The notes beneath the pieces are model-generated. The model ran no database searches, was not told the origin of the DNA, and was given only the letters and a program-made list of their open reading frames with translations. 64,000 nucleotides of DNA from Biscogniauxia marginata (Eukaryota > Ascomycota > Sordariomycetes > Xylariales > Xylariaceae). This document shows, piece after piece, positions 32,713 to 41,766 of this stretch; within the stretch, counting starts at the first letter, position 1, and each line of letters starts with the position of its first letter. The DNA lies in contig MU404115.1 in NCBI GenBank assembly GCA_022695795.1, positions 1 to 64,000 on the forward strand. The letters are read 5' to 3'. Made by a program: the position numbers and the translations under genes.

Positions 32713-33843
32713 ATGGATGATTCCAAGATTCCAGCGTGGCAGAGGAGCCATTCTCGTCCTGGTCTCGACCCCGAATCGAGCGAGCCGACACTCGAACAGG
32801 CACGGAAATTCCTAAGCGACGATAGTGTGCGAAACTCGAGCTCGGAGAAGAAGAAGGAGTTCTTGAAGGGCAAGGGCTATGATGATGCCCAGATCGACAA
32901 GTTATTGGCCGAGGATGACGAGGATGACGAGGACAGAGTCCAACCTCCAGAAACACAATCCGACACCGAGCAGCCCGACGCCGAGAAGCCTCATGGAGAC
33001 GAGGACACGCGTAAGGAAATAGAAACGAAGCCGGTAGTGCCTGAAGCTTCTCAATGGACTTCTCAAGAGACTTCTCAAGAAATCGTCTCTCAGGCGACAG
33101 CAGCGTATCCGGCGGCTGATCCGCCTCCGATCATTACTTACCCGGAGTTCCTCACCACTTCTCCCCGCCCACCGCCACTTATAACACCCTCTAGCCTAGC
33201 CAACATCCTTGCCATTTCCGGCAGTATATGGACGCTGATGTACGGCACCGCCCGCTTTGTCGTCAGTCCCATGGTCGACCACCTCAACGACTCCCGGTCC
33301 GACTATTACACCCATGTGAACGAGAAGCTCGGCCAACTAGTCGAGAAGCTCGAGGGTGCCGTGAGCGAGGTTCCCTACAAGAACAAGCTAGTGAAGGTGA
33401 GGGCGGACGAGGAGACCGATAGGGACGATGAGAGCACCTTCAGCGACCCGAACGAGCTTTTCCATCGCGACATCGGAACCCAGACCTCACCGCCGCCCTC
33501 GACCTACGCGTCCATGTCGTCTAGTGTTATCGACGCCAACAAGAAACCCGTCGACGCCCAGGCTGAGCGGCTAACCAAACTCCGCCTCTCTTTGCGCGAG
33601 TTAAACCTCATGTACACGCGGAGAGCCGAGGATACGGCGAACCTAACCGCGACCCTTCGGGAGGTTCGCGATGACGTCGACAAGTTGATGGAACCGCCAG
33701 AGCCCGACTTCAAATCGGTGTACGGGTACCTGCGAGGTTCGGAACCTAACGACGAGTTCAAGAAAACCAAGGACGCCATACGCAGTGTAAAGGGCATGTT
33801 CCTGAGCTCGAGAAGTTTCCCGACTGCAGCGGCAGCGAGATAG
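32713..33843 (+). CDS. Pex14-like peroxisomal docking protein (Pex14/17 or Pex33 type)
   Basis: A single-exon 376-aa frame. Residues about 28-67 (EQARKFLSDDSVRN, KKKEFLKGKGYDDAQIDKLL) match the Pex14 N-terminal domain, which binds WxxxF motifs of the import receptor Pex5. An acidic linker follows, then PPPLITPSSLANILAISG and SIWTLMYGTARFVVSP, a membrane-associated hydrophobic segment (about 157-186). A coiled coil begins HVNEKLGQLVEKLEGAV. A C-terminal helical part ends with SVKGMFLSSRSFP. This layout fits the filamentous-fungal docking protein called Pex14/17 or Pex33 better than classical Pex14, whose N-terminal domain starts at residue 1. It acts at the peroxisomal membrane. The TAG at 33841 looks like the natural end, yet the same frame stays open beyond it (next entry). 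The ATG context GCCATCATGG is good. Confidence 0.8.
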   Translation: MDDSKIPAWQRSHSRPGLDPESSEPTLEQARKFLSDDSVRNSSSEKKKEFLKGKGYDDAQIDKLLAEDDEDDEDRVQPPETQSDTEQPDAEKPHGDEDTRKEIETKPVVPEASQWTSQETSQEIVSQATAAYPAADPPPIITYPEFLTTSPRPPPLITPSSLANILAISGSIWTLMYGTARFVVSPMVDHLNDSRSDYYTHVNEKLGQLVEKLEGAVSEVPYKNKLVKVRADEETDRDDESTFSDPNELFHRDIGTQTSPPPSTYASMSSSVIDANKKPVDAQAERLTKLRLSLRELNLMYTRRAEDTANLTATLREVRDDVDKLMEPPEPDFKSVYGYLRGSEPNDEFKKTKDAIRSVKGMFLSSRSFPTAAAAR

Positions 33844-34500
33844 GATGATCGATCTGCCGCCCCCGTCCACCAAGATGGGCCGACCGAGGAGACTCCACGT
33901 CAGGACGCGTCTCCTACACAGTCGCAGTATACCACGTCGTCTAGCTCGCCCTCGAGTGTCACTACCATCGAAAGGGAGAGGGCCAGTAGCCGTCAGCCAG
34001 CAATCTCTGAAGATCAGCCGGCCATTCCCACCCATCCGCAATCTAAGGCGTCAAGATAGTCTAGTGTCGCTCTTAGTCAACAAATAGGTCCTTCTATTTC
34101 TAATGATACATGGTCACAAAGGGGTCAGATAGCCCCACCAAATCACCAATCACTACCCCAACACGTATGGAGTCCGGCCCCCGGTCGAGTCCATTCTAAT
34201 CTAGATAATCCTACATGTCTCCTACCAGCCAGTTCCGCCAGAACCCGGCACATAGACCAAATCCGGCAACTAACGGGGCATATACAAAGGCAGCCAGTGT
34301 CAGACGACAAGAGGATGTTGCGCTTCGGCGAAGCCGTTGAGATCGACGTCACGAAGACCCCATGGTCATTTTTGCCGCCGAATAACGGCGCCGGCATCCT
34401 CTGCATACCTATCGATTCGGGGGTCACTCGAAAATGCGGACGCGACGGCGTTCATCCTCCGGAAAACAAGGGGAGCCCGCCGAAGAAGCCGAAATTATGA
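33844..34500 (+). other. In-frame continuation of the Pex14-like reading frame beyond two TAG codons
   Basis: Directly after the TAG at 33841 the same frame is open for 71 codons to a second TAG at 34057, then open for 146 codons to TGA at 34498. The first part is Ser/Thr/Gln/Pro-rich, like a disordered tail. The second includes a denser part, RMLRFGEAVEIDVTKTPW, and a basic end, PPKKPKL. No ATG opens a separate gene of any size in this frame. It could be a former C-terminal extension cut by two nonsense mutations (CAG to TAG is the RIP change), a readthrough extension, 3' UTR open by chance, or coding joined by introns that I cannot resolve. Confidence 0.45.
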
Positions 34501-35902
34501 TTTATGGGGTCGCAAGGGAGAAAGCGGAAAGAAATGGGAAATAAAAATGAAATAAAATCATCATCGCCGAGAATAGGTGTTATTTTTTTTTTTTCCTGGG
34601 GGAGATTGAAAGATCAAAGCGGAGATTTTCTTTGGGGGTTTTGTTGGTTAATTGATTAGGGGTATGAGGCAAGCAATCGAATGATGGTATGCATGTATGG
34701 ACAGATGGACAGGTAGTTGGAGGATAAGCGTGTTTCTTTTCCAAGAAGAATCGATATGCGTCAGCTTTTCTCATGCTTTCGATAATTATCATGCCTACCT
34801 AACCTAAGCATATGTCTTTCTGTGACCCTCTCTTGGTATTCTCTTCCCTGCGCTTTTTCAGATCATCGTAATGATTTCAAGGGGGTAAAAAAAGGCAAGG
34901 AGAGTGGGGAGCTGTAGTAGTAGGAGAACGACTAGGTACGGATATATGCATAGCAGCTTCGTACGAGGAGGTGCCTCAGTAGGACCCTCGTAGCACCTCG
35001 ATCAAAACATGAAGCAACAACCTCACAGAAGCCACGAGACCCCCTAAGCATCTATTACCTGGGCGGAGGGAACTTGAATCACAACATATAGAGTAGGTAA
35101 ATATCCTTTAAACCGCCCATGCTGGTGTACTGATCTGTTGCATCTTGTTATCAGTACTCAGAACTACTACTACTATCAACGACGTCCCGCTGGTTCCTTC
35201 ATCTCCTTCTCCATTCCTCCCCTCGCCTAGGCATATCGCTTCTCATAAAAACCAATATCATTAATGTAAGAAACAAAGAAAAGGAAAGGAAGTATAGAAA
35301 TGGCGAAAAAGCCAAATTCTATCTTGTCTGGTATTCTGTTCTCTTCTGCCTTGCTTTTTTAACCCGCTGTTGTTCCAAATGCGACCATGCAAAAGCCAAA
35401 ACCAAAAACCAAATTACATGTCCGCTTTTCCCACGCTGAGTGTTGTTGTTTTTACCCCTCCCCAGATAACCATGATAATTGCCAATCAAAGGGGGGGTGG
35501 GTAGATTCGGTTATTATAGAGGAAGACGACTGAAAAAAGCAAATATAAAAGACCAATAATCGAAAAGGAAAAAAAAAAAGCCAAAATGCAAGTAAGGTAT
35601 GCCAAATGAATCCCCCTGCCGAGATGGCATGATGCAAACCAAGAAAACGCCCGTTCCGATGATGCTAATGATGACTACCGAAGTCCCGATCCAAACTGTA
35701 TGCGTGTAATCTCTAATTATCCCAATGGGCATGACATGAATGATGAAGGACGGAAGCGGGATCCTCGAGGATCCAGTCCCCGGGTTTGGTTGGTTGGTTG
35801 GTTGGTGAATTTGTTGGTTTAAAATTATCTGTAGCCCTCTTCCAGGGCCCGGGTCCGGGCCCGATCGTCATCGCTCTCGTAGCTCGTGGAATGCCGACGG
35901 TA
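34501..35902. other. Intergenic between convergent genes
   Basis: This is the shared 3' side of the Pex14-like gene (plus) and prm1 (minus). It has T- and A-rich runs suited to 3' processing, a TTGG tandem repeat at about 35787-35808, and no credible gene. Confidence 0.6.
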
Positions 35903-38212
35903 CTATCGCTTCTCGTTCTCGAACTGGGCGAAGCTGCTCGCTCTGGTGTTTGCTGGGGGGTGCTGCGTGACCGGACCGCCGGGGACGGTGCCGAAATGCG
36001 CGCCGGGCATTGCCGTCTCGCTCTTAGACCGTGGCCGCCCCGGAGACGACGGAGGCGTGTATTCCGCGCCGGATCGCAACCCGCCCAGGCCACGACCTCC
36101 TGGTGGGTTTAAAGACACGTACATGGCACGGATGACGCCCATGAGAACAACCACAATGTACACAAGTAGAAGTCCGGTCGAAATCAGCGCGTCTTGGATG
36201 ATGCTGTTGTGTAGCCAGTTCGTGACGTGCGCGATGGCATCTGTTATCTCATCGGAAGTGACGGCGCTAGGCGAGGCCAGGAAGCTGGTTAAGTCGGAGT
36301 CACCATCGATCGACTCCTTGGCGCCGGCCGAGAATACGTCGGTAGGAAACAGCGGGAAGTCTATGTGGGCATGGTCGTGAACCCACGTGAGACCCCTCTG
36401 TACTGCCTCAACCTTGAGACCTAGCAAACACCGGACGACGTCCGCAGCGAGGTCTTTGAAAAGCGTATCGCCGAATGCGGTGTTGAGCCCTTTATCTATC
36501 TCATTCATGAACGTGTTGAGTGTGTCGTTGACCGCGGACGTAGCATTGGTCACCTGCCCGAGAACGTCGTCGTTGACATCGCTACTAAAGGAATTGATCA
36601 CACCGTTCGCATCGTTGGCCCATTCTGTCGATACATTTTCGAGTTGGCCGACCACATTATCAGCAAATTGGCCAACTTTACCGGTCAAAGCGGGGACCTC
36701 CTTCTCGATCGACCTCAGCAAGATAACCTGGCAGAGGCAGGAGAAGAAGCCAGCCAGCGCGAGAGACAAGACAAATATTGCTGGAAGGGACGTTGCATAT
36801 GCGATACACCAGCGGGTCATGATTTCGCGAACTGGATCTCTGCCCGAAACCTTTGTAGAGACTGCAAGGCCGACTCGTGCGGTCATCGGGCGCGAATACA
36901 TATACCCGACATCCATGCCGTCGAAACTGTGCTTGGAGAACAGTCGAGCATAGGTATTCTGTCGGCGCCAACGACGAATTTCCATATATGCCATCGGGAT
37001 GCATGCAGCTACGGCAAGAAGTGCGAGTAGTACGATAGCGATGATCTTGGCCTTGTTGGCAAGGTTGAACAGGGACTCGAAGAAATCGGAGATATCATTG
37101 TCTCCGGAGCAGAAGGAGAGAGCTTCTTTTTGAGCAACGGGGAAGACTGTGTCATCAAACTTCCAGTCTCCGTAAGTTTTATTGAGCTGTTCTCGGATAA
37201 GATTGAAGGGGAACGAGACAGCCTGCGCAGTCAGGTTCTTGACCTCGTCAAACGTAGGGATCTTGTCGTTGAGATTATTCAATCCCGAGACGAAGCCACT
37301 GCTGTCGATTTGTATGTTCTTCAGGTCGTCCATGCTGTCACTAATTTCTTTTGTGATATTAGGTTCAGCTGGAATAGTGATTGCCCTACCAAAATTGAAG
37401 ATGTCGCCAATGGCGCTGGTCGCTGCACCACCCGCGCTCTCTATCGCGGAACCAGCTTGACCTGCTGCGTCGCCAGCATCGCTAGTTATTTGACCGAGAG
37501 CACTCGTTACTTGAGTCGCGGCAGTGCCGGCTGCCGCAGTGGCTTGCTCGACATCAGGTAGAGCTGAGTTCACGATTCCGTAGATGTCATCAATGGCGCC
37601 TTGGATATTGTTGGCGTTATCCAGGATCCCGTTCGCGATTCCGTCGATGGCGGAGTTTATGGCGTCTGTAGTTTTCTCTATTGCCACGGCCGAGGCGTTT
37701 AATCCCCCGTGGATGACCATGGTGATCAGGCAAACATAGGTGTCAGTCATCATACCAATGACGAAGAGGATCAGCTGCTCGATGCCGGTAAGTATCATGT
37801 CGAGAATAGTCATCAAAGCATGAACGGCCTGGGTGATACTCGATGCAGTGAGTCGGTTTACTCCGACTGACAGATAATGAGGCATCGAGGCCATTGCACT
37901 ACCGACATCCTCGACCTTGGTACATGCCGATAGGGCCTTGGCTTTGGCGTCGGTGAGGTTGACGTTGAGGCTCCCTATGGTCAGGAGGAAGTGGACCAGT
38001 ACCAGCAAGAGGAGAACGGTCCATCGGTTGAACCAAATCTGGGAGAGTCTCGACTGGAGTGAGAGGTATGGGGTGATGGGCGGGGCTGTATCTGCGCGGG
38101 TTCGTTGACCCTCTTGGTTGAAGTTCTTCATTTCGTAATCATGGGGTTGGTGCTTGAGCGAAGGCGGCACCGGCACCGTAGGGTACGCATCGTTGCCCTT
38201 CCGGAACAACAT
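35903..38212 (-). CDS. prm1: Plasma-membrane fusion protein Prm1
   Basis: An intronless 769-aa multi-pass membrane protein. Five hydrophobic segments: about residues 62-84 (WTVLLLLVLVHFLLTIGSL), 135-165 (LTGIEQLILFVIGMM...ITMVIHGG), 393-415 (IIAIVLLALLAVAACIPM), 476-500 (AIFVLSLALAGFFSCLCQVI) and 672-692 (STGLLLVYIVVVLMGVI). Between them are two long extracellular-type loops, rich in helical Ala/Ile/Asp/Asn repeats, with many N-x-S/T sites. This is the topology and length of Prm1, which promotes plasma-membrane merger during cell fusion in mating and, in filamentous fungi, conidial anastomosis. The N-terminal YPTVPVPPSL and the Pro/Ser-rich cytosolic tail (YTPPSSPGRPRSKSE) are also family-like. 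The ATG at 38212 begins the frame. Nothing is missing. Confidence 0.9.
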   Translation of the reverse strand: MLFRKGNDAYPTVPVPPSLKHQPHDYEMKNFNQEGQRTRADTAPPITPYLSLQSRLSQIWFNRWTVLLLLVLVHFLLTIGSLNVNLTDAKAKALSACTKVEDVGSAMASMPHYLSVGVNRLTASSITQAVHALMTILDMILTGIEQLILFVIGMMTDTYVCLITMVIHGGLNASAVAIEKTTDAINSAIDGIANGILDNANNIQGAIDDIYGIVNSALPDVEQATAAAGTAATQVTSALGQITSDAGDAAGQAGSAIESAGGAATSAIGDIFNFGRAITIPAEPNITKEISDSMDDLKNIQIDSSGFVSGLNNLNDKIPTFDEVKNLTAQAVSFPFNLIREQLNKTYGDWKFDDTVFPVAQKEALSFCSGDNDISDFFESLFNLANKAKIIAIVLLALLAVAACIPMAYMEIRRWRRQNTYARLFSKHSFDGMDVGYMYSRPMTARVGLAVSTKVSGRDPVREIMTRWCIAYATSLPAIFVLSLALAGFFSCLCQVILLRSIEKEVPALTGKVGQFADNVVGQLENVSTEWANDANGVINSFSSDVNDDVLGQVTNATSAVNDTLNTFMNEIDKGLNTAFGDTLFKDLAADVVRCLLGLKVEAVQRGLTWVHDHAHIDFPLFPTDVFSAGAKESIDGDSDLTSFLASPSAVTSDEITDAIAHVTNWLHNSIIQDALISTGLLLVYIVVVLMGVIRAMYVSLNPPGGRGLGGLRSGAEYTPPSSPGRPRSKSETAMPGAHFGTVPGGPVTQHPPANTRASSFAQFENEKR

Positions 38213-40304
38213 GATAATAGTGGTCTTGTCTCGTCGAAATCAGGTACTTGGAAATGTTTCGCTGGTAACGATATATATGGTGGCGGAAGAGGTGATATGG
38301 AGAAAATAGAAAAGAAAGTTGACTTGGCAAAGGAGAATCTACTCCCCAAGGGTACCGAATAGAATGTTGGTTGAATGTGTTTGGTTGTTGATGTGGTGTT
38401 GGTACGAAGATAGAAAACCCGGGTATCAAAGACAAAGAGAACTAAGGAAAAGGAAGATGATGAGGAAATTAGATACTCTCCAGAAACAATGAAACGAAGC
38501 AGGGAATGGTCTCGTGAATCATTCAATGATCTATTGTTCCACCATTACTCCTTGACCGACACAACCAACAGAGAGAGACAGACAGGACAGAGAGAAAAAG
38601 GATGAATGAAGAGGAAGAGAAGGAAAAGGTGTGTGGGTAACGGATTTGTTCTCGAGTTGCAGAGGCATCACGGTGAATAAAAGAGAGAGGATGTGAGTGT
38701 CAGTGGTCAGGTACCTTGCGGCATCTCGGCCAAGGGCGGCCAGTCCCAGGTCAAATGACCAGGGTGAAACGAGATGTGAGTAGGCCACAATTAGAACTGT
38801 CTTTGTTCCATATCTGGACACTGGTTGCGTCTTTCTTTGTCGCGTCGGATACTTGGTGACAGATGCGCGCGGGTCAGCACAATTGGCTAAGCGCCGAGGT
38901 TTGACTGTGAGCCAGTCATTTTCTCTGTCTACCCCTGCGCAGGCGACTTCGCCAGACACGACAACTGAGCATGCTCGGTGAAATTGTTCCCCAGCACTTT
39001 TTGACTGGGTCCCGACCTTCGTAAAAGATGATATTCATTTTCAGCTTGTCAAATACCCTTGGGGGTGGTAGAGATGTATTCACCCTCTGCGACCTGCAAA
39101 ATGGGATCATGTGACGATGCCAAGCTGGTATCGTGCGTTTCCCTTGGAAGACTCGGTTGAGGCAACTGTTCGATAGGTTGATTCTACTTTTAAACGGGCA
39201 ATGAATAACTATGTACTGAGTACTTAGCAATGATTTGAGAACGCTCATGTGGTTTACAAGTCAGCCGATATGGAAGGATAGCTTACCTGTAGTTGATGTG
39301 CTAACATATTAACAGCACTCAGCTTAGGTACCTCCTATAACACAATTAGCGAGGACGGCCTTGTATGACAATGTCTACATGTCAATATGATGAGCAGTCA
39401 CATGATGTAATTCCTAGGTAGGATTGAACACATCAAGAATATACCGATTCTCCAACAACGGCGTAGCATGCATGAAAGGCCGCCTGCATCTTGGGTCATC
39501 GGGCCTCGAGAAGTGGTCGATCTGCATTGCATGTACGAAGATGGCGTAGCAGATACCTGCCTAAATGCAAAGTGATGACTGTTCTAAGAGTACAATTACT
39601 GAACGAAGGAATCCCATCTACTGTATAGTAAAGTGGACATGTTTTTCAAAGATGTTTGGCGCGTGAAGATGCAAGGGCGGATCAATACTGTGAAGCAAAG
39701 AGGAATTCGAATTCTGGCTGGAGTTTTGCTGCCCTGCGGACCCACAATTGAGTACCTCAATATATCTAGCGCGGTTATTGGCTAGCGGGGTAACTAATTC
39801 CCATCCAATCAGGTCCTTGATTCTCCTTATCATCTTGGTTTGAAGACGTTGGCCATGGTGTAAGACGATTGGCTGAGATGGCGCGAGCGGCAACGCCCGA
39901 CGGAGATCTTGCATTTAGCGCCTGCGGCCAGCCACCAGTTAAATGACCCGCCTCAACACCCTTCAAACGCAGCTCAAATCAATGCCGGCGTCTAATCCTT
40001 CATTTGCCTAACCTAGATATCTGGATAAGTATATTTTACATAGATAAGTTTTATACCAAGCTCCTTTTTCATCCTATCAAACTGCCTAGACCGACATGAG
40101 AAAACACAACATACTTACACAGTCACCGACTAGAACTTAGGTACAGGCACGAGAGCATCCAGACGCCTTAGCTTATTGGAATGTTAAGAGTTTTCAAGCT
40201 TTCTATATATTCAATAGTCTAGGTATGCGTACCTAAGGTGATAGCTAAATGGGATAGATAAAAGATCCTTAAGGCATTTAGTTTACAACCTACCTAACTA
40301 CAGC
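38213..40304. other. Intergenic upstream of prm1, 2.1 kb
   Basis: The prm1 promoter and leader should lie in the first few hundred bases, which show GA-rich blocks (CT-rich on the coding strand). No reading frame of protein character is visible. AT content rises slightly after 40000. Confidence 0.6.
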
Positions 40305-40964
40305 TCACATACTCGTAGGGGACTGGACAAGCTCACTTGGGTCCTGAACTAGGAATAGATGGCAACCCCGTGGCAGCCCTTCCGACATCGTAGAAGTTTC
40401 ACAGCCGCCGTTGCACTCGGTACAGCGGAAGCACAGGCGGAGGTAGGTGAGCGCGTGAATGTACGGCTTCAAGCTCGGGTCATATGTTATAGCCTCCAGC
40501 GAAGTATGCTCTAGGTACAGCCAGAGCATCAGGGCAAGTGAGAACGCAAGGACCTGCCTCGAGCTCTTTGGAAACCATTCCGCCGCACTGGCGTTCTCGG
40601 CTTCCATCTGACTAGCTTGGTCTCGAAGATTGTTGGCGAATGCGACTAGGTGATCTTCGAGCGAATGTGACTCGTGTACCACTTCGTTCAACACACCTTC
40701 GTTCGTAGCGTGTCTTTCAAGAGCCTTATCCACTACCCCTCTCGCACTGCTGAAGTCGCGCTTCCACGGATAGGTTCTGAGAAAAGCTGTGATATCCCCA
40801 ACTATGGTTGCTTGAATGCCCCGCACGTAGACCAGCTCCGTGAGAGCATCCCTGCTATGGAGATGATGTAGTTGCAGCCCTATTGCCTCGGCTATCTCAT
40901 AAAATCCTGGCTTAGGTTGCCATGGCTCTTTAGCGGAGATGGGTAGATCTGGGCTGTTCGGCAT
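40305..40964 (-). CDS. Hypothetical protein, 219 aa
   Basis: An uninterrupted frame from the ATG at 40964 to TGA at 40305. The protein is mostly helical and soluble-looking. It has a hydrophobic helix RQVLAFSLALMLWLYLEHT at about residues 140-158 and a cysteine group LCFRCTECNGGCE near residue 185 that could bind a metal or form disulfides. There is no signal peptide. I do not recognise the family. The next gene downstream of its start lies 0.8 kb away on the same strand, so independent transcription is likely. An intron-free coding model is plausible but unproven. Confidence 0.5.
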   Translation of the reverse strand: MPNSPDLPISAKEPWQPKPGFYEIAEAIGLQLHHLHSRDALTELVYVRGIQATIVGDITAFLRTYPWKRDFSSARGVVDKALERHATNEGVLNEVVHESHSLEDHLVAFANNLRDQASQMEAENASAAEWFPKSSRQVLAFSLALMLWLYLEHTSLEAITYDPSLKPYIHALTYLRLCFRCTECNGGCETSTMSEGLPRGCHLFLVQDPSELVQSPTSM

Positions 40965-41766
40965 CTTCGTCAGTAGAGGTTGTTATTAATCTATTAATGT
41001 TGTACTTACGACTTTAGGTTTGTATGTGCAGAATATCTCCATACGCTAATTTGATGATTTATAGCCCGAGGCAATTACTTTGCTAATCGTTGATTTATAT
41101 AGAAGTTGGGTTAGTAAACAACGGCCTAGACAGACAGAACAATTTCATTCAGTACCAACTCTTTGTCTTTCTATTGGATGGTTTGGGTCTCTCTTTTTTC
41201 AAAGAGCCTCCTTCGTGTCAAATCCTATCATACCTGCCAATTGTAACCCAATAGGGGTCACGGAGTGTATAGGGCATCTCAAGCTTTCAGAACAAGGCTA
41301 CTTAAAAGTCAAAATGAAATAAAAAATAAAGATGAAAAGGGAAGAAAATATACTAAACAAAGGGGTAGCTTTGCCAAACTATTTAATAATTGTCTTCAAT
41401 GAAGGAAATATAATTGACTTCCTGAACTCGGTACCTACGTAATACGCTAGAACATTTAATCGAGTCTGTATGCCATGACCGTGTGTGATTTTGGACTCCT
41501 ATCGTAGACTCCCGACTTCAACAGAAACCCGAAGCTCGGAATATTGCAAGTAAAATAACGTGACAAGTAACGAAGTCAGCTGTCGTAGGTTTCCAATGCT
41601 TAATTCAATAGTTCTTCTATAAATCCGAAAAGCAATTATTTGTGGTGCGACGACAGGAATACCCTCGTTGCCAAAGTATACACGCAACGATTACCGCGAG
41701 TTAATATCAATTGTAACTTCTGAAGCCAGGTCCCACAAGTCATACATTTATCTATGAACGCCCCTC
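40965..41766. other. Intergenic, 0.8 kb
   Basis: Upstream of the 219-aa gene and downstream of the TPR-DUF4470 gene, both on the minus strand. Moderately AT-rich. No credible frame or repeat. Confidence 0.6.

Noticed and set aside
33787..33843. A 57-nt intron (GTAAAG..TAG) removing the first TAG of the Pex14-like gene
   Set aside because: Length and ends are possible, but it would delete SVKGMFLSSRSFP, which looks like the conserved end of the family, and it does not deal with the second TAG. I keep it only as a remote alternative.
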